DNA of 64,000 nucleotides from Bacillota bacterium (GCA_023386315.1 JAEWJZ010000031.1:1-64000), one strand, 5' to 3'; positions 17,487-26,588 are shown, numbered from the stretch's first letter. Numbers and translations are program-made. Notes: generated from the sequence alone by a model not told the origin.

Positions 17487-17921
17487 ATGTTAAAAGGAAT
17501 ACCTTCCATTATCAGTCCTGAGTTATTAAAGATTTTATGTGAAATGGGCCATACCGATGAGCTTACCATTGGAGACGGAAACTTTCCGGGCCATACTTAC
17601 GGCAAAAAAGTGATCCGTATGGATGGCCACGGAGTGCCGGAAATACTGGATGCGATCTTACAGCTGTTTCCTCTTGATACCTATGTGGATCACCCGGTTA
17701 CCCTGATGGGTGTGGTTCCGGGAGATGACGTTAAGACGCCGATCTGGGACAAATATAAGGAAATTGTGGCAAATCATGACGAGAGAGGAGCTGCCTGTTT
17801 TGAAGAAATCGATAAGTGGGATTTCTACGACCGGACAAAAAATCACTCCTCCGTCGTCATTATGACAGGCGAAAGTGAACTATACGCCAATATTATCCTG
17901 AAAAAGGGAGTGGTGAAATAA
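17487..17921 (+). CDS. RbsD/FucU-family sugar mutarotase
   Basis: 144 aa, the length of FucU/RbsD, which interconvert sugar anomers after transport. Typical features are LKILCEMGHTDELTIGDGNFP near residues 14-35, with the conserved His in MGHTDE and Asp in GDGNFP, and the C-terminal VIMTGESELYANIILKKGV. It closes the transporter operon and supports a cyclic sugar as at least one substrate. Confidence 0.88.
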   Translation: MLKGIPSIISPELLKILCEMGHTDELTIGDGNFPGHTYGKKVIRMDGHGVPEILDAILQLFPLDTYVDHPVTLMGVVPGDDVKTPIWDKYKEIVANHDERGAACFEEIDKWDFYDRTKNHSSVVIMTGESELYANIILKKGVVK

Positions 17922-17934
17922 AAGAATCTTACCA

Positions 17935-17962
17935 TTGCCATGTCCTGAAAAGCGAGTATAAT
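17935..17962 (+). promoter_or_regulatory. sigma-A-type promoter for the Fe-S aldo/keto reductase
   Basis: TTGCCA (17935-17940), 16-bp spacer, TATAAT (17957-17962), ending 33 bp before the ATG. The reductase at 17996 therefore can be transcribed separately from the transporter operon. Confidence 0.65.
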
Positions 17963-17995
17963 GAGGATAGAACCCGAGAAAAGGAGGGAAAATAA

Positions 17996-19165
17996 ATGAA
18001 GTATCGGATTAATCCCAAAAATCAGGACGAACTTTCGGCACTGGGCTTTGGCTGCATGAGATTCAGCCGGGATGAAAAAGAAGTGGAGAAGCAGATCATT
18101 TATGCAATCGAGCATGGAGTCAATTATTTTGACACCGCTTATATTTATCCCAACAGTGAGGCTGTCTTAGGAAGAGTGCTTTCAAAAGGATACCGGGAAC
18201 GTGTGAAGATTGCCTCCAAAATGCCTCCCCACACCATTAAAAAATATGAAGATTTTGACAAGGTTTTTCTAACCCAGTTAGAGAGGCTTAAAACGGATTA
18301 CATTGATTATTATTTAATACATATGCTGCCGGATACCAAAGTATGGGACCGGTTAATAAAGCTGGGTGTAAATGAATGGATCGGGGAAAAGAAAAAAAAG
18401 GGGCAGATACTTAATATAGGTTTTTCCTATCACGGCGGCAGGGATGAATTTATCCGGCTGGTGGACATCTACCCATGGGAATTCTGCCTGCTTCAGTATA
18501 ATTATTTAGATGAGAACAGACAGGCCGGCATAGAAGGAATCCGATATGCTTCCGGCAAGGGGCTTCCGGTAATGGTTATGGAGCCTTTAAGAGGCGGAAA
18601 GCTGGTGACGAATCTGCCAAAAGAGGTGGAGTCTGTCTGGAACAACGCTCCTGTGAAGCGGTCACCGGCAGAGTGGGCATTTAAGTGGCTGTGGAACCAG
18701 CCGGAAGTTACGGTTGTGCTGTCAGGAATGAATTCCATGGGGATGTTAAAGGAAAACATCAGAGTGGCATCCGAGACGGAGGTAAACGCCTTTACAGATG
18801 CTGATTTTAACCTGTTTAAACAGGTTAAGGCTATACTTGATCAGACAATTAAGGTTCCCTGCACCGGCTGCAATTACTGTATGCCATGTCCCATGGGAGT
18901 GGATATCCCAACCTGCTTTTCCTGTTATAATGATATGGAGATAGAGGGGAAATTAGCTTCCAGAGGCAAATATATCATGCAGACCAGCATTAAGAAGGAA
19001 CCACGCAATGCATCTCTTTGCGTAAAATGCAGGAAGTGTGAATCCCATTGTCCCCAGCATATTAAGATCAGCGAGGAAATGACACAGGTGGCAAAATCCA
19101 TGGAAGGGGTTACCTATAAACCCTTGCGGTTCCTGATTAAAAAAGTGATGAGACTTGATAAATGA
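17996..19165 (+). CDS. aldo/keto reductase with C-terminal 4Fe-4S domain
   Basis: 389 aa. The N-terminal aldo/keto reductase barrel has LGFGCMRFS near residue 17, YFDTAYIYPNSE near 42 (catalytic Asp and Tyr), IASKMP near 70 (Lys) and YLIHMLPD near 104 (His). The C-terminal 90 residues carry two ferredoxin-like cysteine clusters, VPCTGCNYCMPCPMGVDIP near 285 and LCVKCRKCESHCPQHI near 342. This two-part family is common in anaerobic Firmicutes, where the Fe-S module likely feeds electrons to the barrel. The substrate is unknown. A strong terminator follows. Confidence 0.88.
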   Translation: MKYRINPKNQDELSALGFGCMRFSRDEKEVEKQIIYAIEHGVNYFDTAYIYPNSEAVLGRVLSKGYRERVKIASKMPPHTIKKYEDFDKVFLTQLERLKTDYIDYYLIHMLPDTKVWDRLIKLGVNEWIGEKKKKGQILNIGFSYHGGRDEFIRLVDIYPWEFCLLQYNYLDENRQAGIEGIRYASGKGLPVMVMEPLRGGKLVTNLPKEVESVWNNAPVKRSPAEWAFKWLWNQPEVTVVLSGMNSMGMLKENIRVASETEVNAFTDADFNLFKQVKAILDQTIKVPCTGCNYCMPCPMGVDIPTCFSCYNDMEIEGKLASRGKYIMQTSIKKEPRNASLCVKCRKCESHCPQHIKISEEMTQVAKSMEGVTYKPLRFLIKKVMRLDK

Positions 19166-19171
19166 CGAAAA

Positions 19172-19205
19172 ATACCGGATGCAGCATTTGCATTCGGTAT
19201 TTTTT
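19172..19205 (+). terminator. rho-independent terminator after the Fe-S reductase
   Basis: ATACCGGATGC (19172-19182) pairs with GCATTCGGTAT (19190-19200) with one mismatch, followed by TTTTT. Confidence 0.85.
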
Positions 19206-19216
19206 GTTACTCTATA

Positions 19217-19330
19217 TTATAGTCTGAGCAGCCGGCAGTAATCCCGTTCTGTTTCAATGACACATTCGGCAATCAGCGTGGTGAATGGTTCCATATCATT
19301 CAGCCGCCTGGAGGCGGACAGTGCATTAAT
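19217..19330 (-). pseudogene. possible C-terminal remnant of a lost gene
   Basis: The 300-bp gap between the terminator and the GGDEF/HD-GYP gene contains one minus-strand stretch of about 35 codons ending at a TAA (19219-19217). Its translation looks protein-like (RRLNDMEPFTTLIAECVIET, then ERDYCRLLRL), but there is no start, ribosome-binding site or upstream continuation. It may be the 3' end of a deleted gene or chance. The rest of the gap is AT-rich and holds a promoter at 19402-19431. Confidence 0.2.
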
Positions 19331-19401
19331 TATATAATACAATAATTAGTCTTTAAAATGACAGGCTAATTATTTTTTGTGGCAGACAACTTTAATTCAG
19401 C

Positions 19402-19431
19402 TTGACAACCTGACGATATTATAATTAAAAT
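19402..19431 (+). promoter_or_regulatory. candidate promoter of the GGDEF/HD-GYP gene
   Basis: TTGACA (19402-19407), 18-bp spacer, TAAAAT (19426-19431), 72 bp before the chosen start. A perfect TATAAT at 19420-19425 is too close to this -35 to pair with it. Confidence 0.5.
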
Positions 19432-19503
19432 ATTTGAAAGAATGCTGGAATGGAATGACAGATAAATGGGTTGAATCAGAATACATATGATAGAGGTGAT
19501 GGT

Positions 19504-22110
19504 ATGCTTAGCCATATACGAATGAAAATGCTTCTGATCGTTATTCCGGTATTATGTGTGGTCATCATGCTGAGTTATAGTGCAAGTGTACGAACAGCTA
19601 AGAGGATCGTTGATCAGGAAACCAGTGAAAGAATATCTGCAGAAAAGGAAATACAGAAAAATATTATCGGAAAAAATATGAATGATGCTGCTGAAATATC
19701 ACGGGTTCTGGCAGTGTTTGCGGGTCATGGGTACAAAGATCATCCTTCTGATTATTACATTCATATTTTAGAGCCGGTTGTCAGAAACAATTCGTTTATT
19801 TTAGGGGCTGGATTCTGGTTTGAACCTTATCTGTATGATCAGTCTCAAAAATATATGGGTCCCTATGTGTACAGGGATGGTGACCGGATTATACCAACTT
19901 TCGAATACAGCAGCTCTGATTACGATTACTTTTCACAGGATTATTACACTCTTGCAAAAAAGATGAATAAGACTGTCTGGACCGACATGTATTATGACCA
20001 GACCTCCAATTTGTATATGATTACCTGTTCCCAGCCTGTTACAGACGAAAACGGAACATATATCGGCTGCGTAACTGTGGATGTAGGTCTGTCTTCCATG
20101 CAGAAATTTATCTCGGACTACATTGCCAGTTATGGCGGAACGACCTATATTATCAACAGGGAAGGAACCTATCTTGCTGCGGAAAACGAAGCAGTGGTGA
20201 AGGCAAAAGGCAGTGTATACGATTCGGAGAATCAGTCCTTTCTTGCTGCTGTTTCTGAAATCATTTCCAATGCGAATGGAAACACTTTCTATTACCGGAA
20301 TAAACAAAAAATCAGCCTGTATTATAAAAATCTCAATGACCTGGGCTGGAAAATTGTTTTTGAGATTCCGGAGAGTTCCATTAATCAGCCTTTACGTCAG
20401 CTGTCAGACACATTTATATGGATTTTCGGTCTTTCTCTGCTGTTTATGTCTTTCACTGTTTTTATTCTCACGGACAGAATTATTGACCGTCCGGTAAACG
20501 CTATTTTAAGAGAAATAAAAAGCATTGGAGAACGCCGCTTCGACCAGAAAGTGAGCAGTGAGCTGGTTACAAGATCAGATGAATTCGGATTAATAGGAAA
20601 GTCTCTTGAAGAAATGAAGCAGCAGATAAAGCAGAGCAGTGAAAAGCTTAATCAGTCTCTGAATGAGAATGTTGATTCCCAGAAACAGTTAATCCGGCAG
20701 AATCAGATCTTAACAGAGCGGGAAACCCAGATGTATCACAGTCTGAAATATGCAAATTCCCTGATGGAAGCCATTCCGGACACGGTATTCGTCATTTCCA
20801 AAGAAGGGGTATTTCTTGACTGCATCGGAGATATGGATCATTTGTTTTTTAAAAAGGATCAGTTTATCGGTAAAAATATTAAAGATGTGATGCCCCGCCG
20901 CATCGCGGCAAAGGGAAGTGAGCTGATCAGCCAGGTTTTTCTTACTGGAGAGAACCAGAAGATTGAATATGAATGGACCAGTGGCCAGGTCAAAGAATAT
21001 CATGAACTCAGGATAGTAAAATGGTTTGATGATAAAGCTATTGCAATTGCCAGAAACATAACGGAAACTCATAATTATATCAGGGAAATTGAAGAAATCA
21101 GTTATCATGATCAGGTGACCGGACTGCATAACAGAAGGTATTTTGATAAAAAAGCGAAAGAACTGGACCGGGAAGAGAATTATCCAATGAGCGTTATTTT
21201 TTCCGATCTCAACGGATTAAAGATGGTAAATGACTCCTTTGGCCACGAATATGGAGATTATATGCTGAAACGATTTGCTGAAATACTGGCGGATTCGGAA
21301 AAGGAAGGGGAATTGATCAGCCGTGTAGGCGGAGATGAGTTTGCTATTATTTTAAAAAAGACTGAGAAAGCGGAGACAGAACAGTATATCAGGGAATTAA
21401 AAGAAAAATGTACAGGCGAGACCATCAATGGAATCGAGCTGTCGGTTTCATTCGGCTATTGCATTATAACGGATTCCGGTTTATCCGTTCAGAATGCTGT
21501 GAAGCTGGCAGAAGATGAGATGTATCAGAACAAATTATATGAGGCTTACAGCAGAAGAAGCAAAACCCTGGATATTATATTAAACACCCTTCATGAAAAG
21601 AATCCAAGGGAGGAACAGCATTCCCAGAGGGTAGCAGAACTTTGCGAAACAATGGCCAGACAAATGGGGATGCCTGACAGTGACGTTAAGAAGATTAAGG
21701 CAGCCGGGCTGCTCCACGACATCGGAAAAATTGGAATTCAGGAAGCGCTGCTGAATAAACCGGGTATTCTGACAGAAGATGAATATCAGGAGATCCGCAA
21801 GCATTCAGAAATCGGATACCGCATATTAAACACCTCCCCCAATATGTCGGAAATAGCAGAGATTGTTTTATGCCACCATGAACGGTGGGATGGAAAGGGG
21901 TATCCAAAGGGAAGAAGCAAAACAGATATTCCGCTGTTTGCAAGAATTATATCTATTGCGGACGCCTACGATGCCATGACGAGTGACAGAAGCTACCGGA
22001 GGGCAATGCCGGCTGCTTATGCAAGAAATGAACTGATCCGGGGTGCAGGAAAGCAGTTTGATCCGGAGCTGGTTGATTTTTTTGTCAATCATGTAATCGG
22101 ATTGAATTGA
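19504..22110 (+). CDS. dual-domain c-di-GMP enzyme: Cache-HAMP-PAS-GGDEF-HD-GYP
   Basis: 868 aa from the ATG at 19504, which has a GAGGTGAT site; a TTG 33 bp upstream is less likely. A transmembrane helix (LLIVIPVLCVVIMLSY), an extracellular dCache sensor to about residue 300, a second helix (FIWIFGLSLLFMSFTVFIL), HAMP, a PAS domain (near 420-530), then GGDEF with SDLNGLKMVND and intact RVGGDEFAIIL. The RxxD inhibitory site before GGDEF is absent. The C-terminal HD-GYP domain keeps LLHDIGKIGI, the KHSEIGYRIL segment and HHERWDGKGYPKG. It may both make and degrade cyclic di-GMP in response to an external ligand. Confidence 0.9.
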   Translation: MLSHIRMKMLLIVIPVLCVVIMLSYSASVRTAKRIVDQETSERISAEKEIQKNIIGKNMNDAAEISRVLAVFAGHGYKDHPSDYYIHILEPVVRNNSFILGAGFWFEPYLYDQSQKYMGPYVYRDGDRIIPTFEYSSSDYDYFSQDYYTLAKKMNKTVWTDMYYDQTSNLYMITCSQPVTDENGTYIGCVTVDVGLSSMQKFISDYIASYGGTTYIINREGTYLAAENEAVVKAKGSVYDSENQSFLAAVSEIISNANGNTFYYRNKQKISLYYKNLNDLGWKIVFEIPESSINQPLRQLSDTFIWIFGLSLLFMSFTVFILTDRIIDRPVNAILREIKSIGERRFDQKVSSELVTRSDEFGLIGKSLEEMKQQIKQSSEKLNQSLNENVDSQKQLIRQNQILTERETQMYHSLKYANSLMEAIPDTVFVISKEGVFLDCIGDMDHLFFKKDQFIGKNIKDVMPRRIAAKGSELISQVFLTGENQKIEYEWTSGQVKEYHELRIVKWFDDKAIAIARNITETHNYIREIEEISYHDQVTGLHNRRYFDKKAKELDREENYPMSVIFSDLNGLKMVNDSFGHEYGDYMLKRFAEILADSEKEGELISRVGGDEFAIILKKTEKAETEQYIRELKEKCTGETINGIELSVSFGYCIITDSGLSVQNAVKLAEDEMYQNKLYEAYSRRSKTLDIILNTLHEKNPREEQHSQRVAELCETMARQMGMPDSDVKKIKAAGLLHDIGKIGIQEALLNKPGILTEDEYQEIRKHSEIGYRILNTSPNMSEIAEIVLCHHERWDGKGYPKGRSKTDIPLFARIISIADAYDAMTSDRSYRRAMPAAYARNELIRGAGKQFDPELVDFFVNHVIGLN

Positions 22111-22135
22111 CTTCGGATGTCTGCTGTGTTAAAAT
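22107..22135 (+). promoter_or_regulatory. promoter of the thiamine salvage operon
   Basis: TTGACT (22107-22112), 17-bp spacer, TAAAAT (22130-22135). It overlaps the stop codon of the preceding gene and would start transcription just before the TPP riboswitch. Confidence 0.7.
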
Positions 22136-22153
22136 CGAGAAAAATCAATATAG

Positions 22154-22238
22154 TTTTGGGGAGCTGGTGACCCGGCTGAGAGGAAGTTTTGAACTTCGAC
22201 CCGTTTAACCTGATTTGGGTAATGCCAACGTAGGGACA
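22154..22238 (+). ncRNA. TPP riboswitch (THI element)
   Basis: Matches the thi-box core: GGGGAGCTGG, then CCGGCTGAGAGG (the CUGAGA pyrimidine-sensor motif), a variable P3 hairpin (AAGTT/AACTT), then GACCCGTTTAACCTGATTTGGG, shown here as its parts GACCCG and AACCTGA, then GGTAATGCCAACGTAGGGA. It binds thiamine pyrophosphate in the leader of thiM-thiE-thiD. A terminator hairpin follows 22 nt later, so control is by transcription termination when TPP is abundant. Confidence 0.96.
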
Positions 22239-22259
22239 GCCACTCTTACTGAATATCAT

Positions 22260-22293
22260 GAGATATGTCTTTCTTGGCATATCTCATTTTTTT
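22260..22293 (+). terminator. riboswitch-controlled terminator
   Basis: GAGATATG (22260-22267) pairs with CATATCTC (22278-22285), followed by ATTTTTTT. It lies between the TPP aptamer and the thiM start and is the expression platform. Confidence 0.88.
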
Positions 22294-22323
22294 CCCTCAA
22301 AACCAGGAAAAGGAGATAAGAAC

Positions 22324-23148
22324 ATGTTTGAACAGATCATTACAAATGTAAGAAACAATGTACCACTGGTTCATGCAATCACAAACTATGTGACTGTAAA
22401 CGACTGCGCCAACATCATACTGGCCAGCGGAGGATCCCCGATTATGGCTGATGACATCAATGAGGTCCGTGACATCACTGCTATTTCTTCTGCTCTGGTG
22501 CTCAATATGGGAACCCTTAATGAGAGGACGGCTGCGTCCATGACTGCAGCAGGAAAAACAGCAAATAAATGCGGCCTGCCTGTTGTTTTGGATCCTGTGG
22601 GAGCCGGGGCGTCAGCATATCGGAATAAAACAGCATTTCAGCTTTTGGAAGAGATAACGTTTTCGGTGATTAAAGGAAATATATCTGAGATTAAATTTCT
22701 GGCTGCAGGAGAAGGGAGAACCTCGGGAGTAGATGCCTGTGAAGCGGATAAAGTGACAGAGGACAATTTAAAAAGCGTGGCAGACTTTGCAAGAGCATTT
22801 TCAAAAAGAACCGGCTCCGTCATTGTGATTACCGGTGCAATTGATCTGGTGGCGGATAAGAACCATGTGTTTGCAATCAGAAACGGCCATTCCATGATGA
22901 GTAAAATCACTGGGACGGGCTGTATGCTTTCTGCTGTTGCCGGAAGCTTTGTTGGTGCCAATCCCAGTGATATATTTCCCGCATCCGCAGCCGCTGTATG
23001 CGGGATGGGGGTATGCGGTGAACTGGCATATAAAAGACTGTGTGAACTTCATGGAGGCACCGGTACATACCGTATGCTATTAATTGATGAAATGAGCAGA
23101 CTGGATGAAAAAATGCTGGAAGAAGGTGCAAAGTATGAATGTATCTAA
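22324..23148 (+). CDS. thiM: hydroxyethylthiazole kinase
   Basis: 274 aa. It phosphorylates 4-methyl-5-(2-hydroxyethyl)thiazole for thiamine salvage. Family features are VPLVHAITNYVTVNDCANI near residue 14, ILASGGSPIMADD near 35, VLDPVGAGASAYR near 85, IKGNISEI near 117 and the catalytic KITGTGCMLSAVAG near 197 (the GTGC anion hole). The start at 22324 is chosen because of AAAGGAG just upstream and family alignment; the in-frame ATG at 22258 lies inside the terminator. First gene of the TPP-controlled operon. Confidence 0.96.
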   Translation: MFEQIITNVRNNVPLVHAITNYVTVNDCANIILASGGSPIMADDINEVRDITAISSALVLNMGTLNERTAASMTAAGKTANKCGLPVVLDPVGAGASAYRNKTAFQLLEEITFSVIKGNISEIKFLAAGEGRTSGVDACEADKVTEDNLKSVADFARAFSKRTGSVIVITGAIDLVADKNHVFAIRNGHSMMSKITGTGCMLSAVAGSFVGANPSDIFPASAAAVCGMGVCGELAYKRLCELHGGTGTYRMLLIDEMSRLDEKMLEEGAKYECI

Positions 23149-23773
23149 AGAAAACATGCTTTTGTATGTGGTCACTGACCGGACGTGGCTTGGCAGCAGC
23201 AGGCTTCATGAGCAGGTGGAGGAAATCCTGGAATCTGGTGCTACCTTTATCCAGCTGAGGGAAAAAAATCTTGATTTTGACAGCTTTGTAGCCGAAGGGA
23301 AGGAGATTAGAAGAATTACATCAAAGTATAAAACTCCTTTTGTGATCAATGACAATATTAAAGTTGCTCTGGCTGTGGGAGCAGACGGGGTTCATGTTGG
23401 CCAGAAGGACTTAGAGGCAAAAAAATGCAGGGAACTGATCGGAGATGATAAGATACTTGGAGTATCCGCCCAGACAAAAGAACAGGCACTTCTGGCTGAA
23501 AAAAACGGTGCAGATTATATCGGGGTGGGAGCAGTTTTTGAAACTTCTACGAAAACCGATGCCAGACCAGTTTCCTTTGAGACTTTAAAAGAAATCTGCA
23601 GCTCCGTATCCATTCCGGTCATTGCCATAGGAGGAATTAATGAGGATAATATCTTAAAGCTGAAAGGGAGCAATATTGACGGAGTAGCCGTGATTTCCGC
23701 AGTGTTTGCTGCCAGGGATAAGAAACGGGCAGTGAAGTCCCTTTTATCCCTTTCAAAGGAGGTGGTTTTATGA
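23135..23773 (+). CDS. thiE: thiamine-phosphate synthase
   Basis: 212 aa from the ATG at 23135, which has a GAAGGTG site and gives the usual family length; an upstream in-frame ATG at 23105 would lie deeper in thiM. It joins HMP-pyrophosphate and thiazole phosphate. Motifs: YVVTDRTWLG, QLREKNLDF near residue 45, FVINDNIKVALAVGADGVHVG near 70 (diphosphate binding Asp), GVSAQTKEQA near 112 and IPVIAIGGINEDN near 165. Overlaps thiM by 14 bp. Confidence 0.95.
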   Translation: MNVSKENMLLYVVTDRTWLGSSRLHEQVEEILESGATFIQLREKNLDFDSFVAEGKEIRRITSKYKTPFVINDNIKVALAVGADGVHVGQKDLEAKKCRELIGDDKILGVSAQTKEQALLAEKNGADYIGVGAVFETSTKTDARPVSFETLKEICSSVSIPVIAIGGINEDNILKLKGSNIDGVAVISAVFAARDKKRAVKSLLSLSKEVVL

Positions 23774-24552
23774 AAAAGGTTTTGACGATTGCGGGCTCCG
23801 ACTGCAGCGGAGGCGCCGGTATTCAGGCAGATTTAAAGACAATGACTGCCCACAAGGTATATGGAATGAGTGTAATAACGGCTCTGACCGCCCAGAATAC
23901 CACAGGTGTTACATCAATTATGGATGTGACACCTGAATTTGCAGGACAGCAGATGGATTGTGTTTTTACAGACATTATTCCGGATGCAGTTAAAATCGGT
24001 ATGGTTTCAAACAGCGGGATTATAGAGACGATTGTGGGAAAGCTAACAGAATACAACGTGAAAAATCTGGTAGTTGATCCTGTTATGATATCAACCAGCG
24101 GCTCGAAACTGCTTTCTGAAAAGGCGATGGATGCGCTTATTACGAAACTGCTGCCTATGGCCCTTCTTGTCACACCGAATATTCCGGAAGCAGAGGCACT
24201 TTGCGATGTGAAAATCAGAAGCAAAGACGACATGGAAAAAGCGGCGGAGGCAATCTTTCAAAAGCTGAACTGTGCAGTCCTGATAAAAGGCGGTCATTTA
24301 ACGGAGAGTTCCGATGATCTTTTGTATACAAAAGAAAAAATGATATGGATAACAGGCAGACGCATTGACAATCCCAATACGCATGGGACCGGATGCACGC
24401 TGTCGTCTGCAATTGCCTGCAGCCTTGCAAATGGCTGTTCCCTGGAACAGAGCGTAAAGAATGCCAAAGCGTATGTTACCGGAGCTTTAAATGACCAGTT
24501 AAATATCGGTAAGGGCAGCGGTCCGTTAAATCATATGTGGGGATTGACATAA
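23770..24552 (+). CDS. thiD: hydroxymethylpyrimidine/phosphomethylpyrimidine kinase
   Basis: 260 aa. It phosphorylates HMP and HMP-phosphate, supplying the pyrimidine half for ThiE. Motifs: LTIAGSDCSGGAGIQADLK at the N-terminus, VITALTAQNTTGV near residue 38, VVDPVMISTSG near 100, LVTPNIPEAEAL near 132, VLIKGGHL near 175 and NTHGTGCTLSSAIAC near 206. The start overlaps the thiE stop by 4 bp. With thiM and thiE it forms a salvage-only set; no thiC or thiG is present here. Confidence 0.95.
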   Translation: MKKVLTIAGSDCSGGAGIQADLKTMTAHKVYGMSVITALTAQNTTGVTSIMDVTPEFAGQQMDCVFTDIIPDAVKIGMVSNSGIIETIVGKLTEYNVKNLVVDPVMISTSGSKLLSEKAMDALITKLLPMALLVTPNIPEAEALCDVKIRSKDDMEKAAEAIFQKLNCAVLIKGGHLTESSDDLLYTKEKMIWITGRRIDNPNTHGTGCTLSSAIACSLANGCSLEQSVKNAKAYVTGALNDQLNIGKGSGPLNHMWGLT

Positions 24553-24594
24553 ACTGTAAACTGTTATAGTATTAAGTAAACTACAAGTTTACTT
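24544..24594 (+). promoter_or_regulatory. promoter with TetR operator
   Basis: TTGACA (24544-24549), 17-bp spacer, TAGTAT (24567-24572), immediately followed by the perfect inverted repeat AAGTAAAC (24574-24581) TACAA GTTTACTT (24587-24594). The repeat covers the transcription start, so the TetR protein encoded next very likely represses its own operon here. Confidence 0.8.
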
Positions 24595-24628
24595 TTTGAA
24601 AATAACGGAATTACAGGAGGTACAGCAA

Positions 24629-25291
24629 TTGGGAGCGGAAGAACGAAAGCAACTGGAGAAAGAAATTAAGAGAAAGGACATTATTGATGCTGCGGAGAAA
24701 GTTTTCTTTGCAAACGGATATGAGAATTCTTCCATGGATGCCGTTGCGAAGAAAGCGGAATTCAGCAAACGAACTGTTTATGTGTATTTTAACAGCAAGG
24801 AACAAATCTATTTCGAAATTATGATCAGAGGTTACAGGAAGCTTCTCAAGATGATGGAAGAAGGGTTTGAAAAAGAAAAACCAGCCAGTGCACTGGAAGA
24901 GCTTCGCTGTATTTTCTATACCTTATTTTCCTTCCGTGACAAATATGAAGATTACTTTAAGGCAATTATGGAGTATGAGACAAAGGATGAAGGGAATCAG
25001 GCCGGTGTCAGCGGGGATTCCAAAGAAGAGTGTTACCGTCTGGGTGAAGAAGTCCTTTTTTATCTTACAGAAGCGTTAAGAAAAGGAAAGAATGACGGAA
25101 GCCTTAACCGTGATATGGACTGTAAGAAAACAGCATTGATCTTATGGGCATTTACCGTAGGAGCCTTTCATGCAGGAGGCAGGAAAAAGGAGTATCTGGA
25201 GAATTATCACCATATTAGTGTGGAGGAATTCTTAGAAGAGTGCTTCCAGCTTTTACTCCGGCTTGTTACTGTTAAGGAGAGCGGGGTATGA
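24629..25291 (+). CDS. TetR-family transcriptional regulator
   Basis: 220 aa from the TTG at 24629, chosen because an AGGAGG lies 8 bases upstream; an in-frame TTG at 24596 overlaps the operator and has no such site. The N-terminal helix-turn-helix is IIDAAEKVFFANGYENSSMD, then AVAKKAEFSKRTVYVYFNSK. The C-terminal ligand domain is all-helical and unspecific. Its stop overlaps the next gene by 4 bp, so it is cotranscribed with the Acg-type oxidoreductase it probably controls through the 24574-24594 operator. Confidence 0.9.
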   Translation: MGAEERKQLEKEIKRKDIIDAAEKVFFANGYENSSMDAVAKKAEFSKRTVYVYFNSKEQIYFEIMIRGYRKLLKMMEEGFEKEKPASALEELRCIFYTLFSFRDKYEDYFKAIMEYETKDEGNQAGVSGDSKEECYRLGEEVLFYLTEALRKGKNDGSLNRDMDCKKTALILWAFTVGAFHAGGRKKEYLENYHHISVEEFLEECFQLLLRLVTVKESGV

Positions 25292-26484
25292 AATTCAGGT
25301 TATGCAGAAAGATCATTTTAAAGATATTTACCAGCGCTGCCGGTTTGATCTTATTGCTTTTGTTTGGATTATTTATTCTTGGCGGAGGATTTATGAAGCA
25401 GTCTTATTTAGAACCATGGGATAAAAATTATGCATCAAAGTATACAGATCCGCGAATACGGCTGGCAGCAGCCGGACTGCTGGCAGCAAATAACCATAAT
25501 ATGCAGCCGTGGAAAGTGAAGCTGGATAAAGCAGATCCCATGGTACTTTACTTATATGCAGACAGCTCAAGGACCACAAAAGAGGTGGATCCCCTTTACC
25601 GGCAGATGATGATCACTCAGGGAACATTTTTAGAATATGTCAGAGTGGCAGGAGAAAAGGAAGGATTCCGCACGGATATCGCGGTTTTTCCAGAGGGTGA
25701 GTATGAGGAAGGAGATCTATTAAGCAGCATGGATAAAAAACCGGTTGCAAAGATCACACTTTCACCTGCGAAGCCGGAAGAAAGTCCCCTGTATAACGGG
25801 ATGTTTCTGGCAGATACAAACCGGGGAAATTATAAGAAGGAAGTTCCAGATTCTTTACAGATTTTAAAGCTTTCTAAACTGCCGGATGAGAACGGGCTGT
25901 CCATAAAATTTTATACAGAAATAGCTGATCTGGATAAAATTGGGAACTATGTCATGGAAAGTGCAAAGATCGAGGCCGGAGTGACCAGGGCAATGGAGGA
26001 ATCCAATGCAATATTCCGTGCAAATGAAAGAGAGAAGAACAAATACCGTTGGGGTTATTCCGTTGAAGGACAGGGAGCTTCCGGTTTTAAACGGTATCTG
26101 CTGCAGGGATTAATCACCATGTTCCCTTCAATAAATGAAGGAAAAGGTGCGTCTCAAAACTTCATTCATTATACCAGAACAGCTGTTGACCATACACCCG
26201 CTTATGCTGTCATAACCACCAACGGAAACAGCCGGACAGACCAGGTGCTCAGCGGTATGCTTTACAGCAGGCTGGTTCTTACCGGACATACCCTTGGTCT
26301 TGCCATGCAGCCTTTGAGCCAGGTGCTGGAAGAATATCCGGAGATGAAACAGCCATATGATGATTTCAGAAACGAATACGCCGGTCAGGGTCAGACCATA
26401 CAGATGCTTTTGCGGATAGGAAAACCGGAGACTTCCGCTCCAAACTCCATGAGGCGCGATGTCCTCAGTTTCATTATGGAATAA
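25288..26484 (+). CDS. membrane-anchored nitroreductase-like protein (Acg family)
   Basis: 398 aa. An N-terminal membrane anchor (FTSAAGLILLLLFGLFILGGG, residues 13-33) is followed by a nitroreductase-like FMN fold. Family landmarks are LLAANNHNMQPWKV near residue 68 and SGMLYSRLVLTGHTLGLAMQPLSQ near 325-348. Acg proteins resemble nitroreductases but often lack catalysis and may bind or store flavin. Paired with a TetR repressor it may respond to a toxic or redox-active compound (inference). The anchor means it acts at the membrane, probably facing outward. Confidence 0.75.
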   Translation: MKFRLCRKIILKIFTSAAGLILLLLFGLFILGGGFMKQSYLEPWDKNYASKYTDPRIRLAAAGLLAANNHNMQPWKVKLDKADPMVLYLYADSSRTTKEVDPLYRQMMITQGTFLEYVRVAGEKEGFRTDIAVFPEGEYEEGDLLSSMDKKPVAKITLSPAKPEESPLYNGMFLADTNRGNYKKEVPDSLQILKLSKLPDENGLSIKFYTEIADLDKIGNYVMESAKIEAGVTRAMEESNAIFRANEREKNKYRWGYSVEGQGASGFKRYLLQGLITMFPSINEGKGASQNFIHYTRTAVDHTPAYAVITTNGNSRTDQVLSGMLYSRLVLTGHTLGLAMQPLSQVLEEYPEMKQPYDDFRNEYAGQGQTIQMLLRIGKPETSAPNSMRRDVLSFIME

Positions 26485-26518
26485 TTTGCCAAAATTTGTC
26501 GAATTTTGAAATTAATAT

Positions 26519-26547
26519 TTGTAAAAATCCCGATTCCAATGTATAAT
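26519..26547 (+). promoter_or_regulatory. promoter of the chemoreceptor gene
   Basis: TTGTAA (26519-26524), 17-bp spacer, TATAAT (26542-26547), 41 bp before the ATG. No flagellar sigma-D motif (TAAA with GCCGATAT) is seen at the right spacing. Confidence 0.6.
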
Positions 26548-26588
26548 ATTTATTATATTCAAATATTACGACAAGGGGATATCTGCAT

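Noticed and set aside
22258..22323. Upstream in-frame ATG start for thiM
   Set aside because: It lies in the riboswitch terminator; the ATG at 22324 has AAAGGAG and fits the family.
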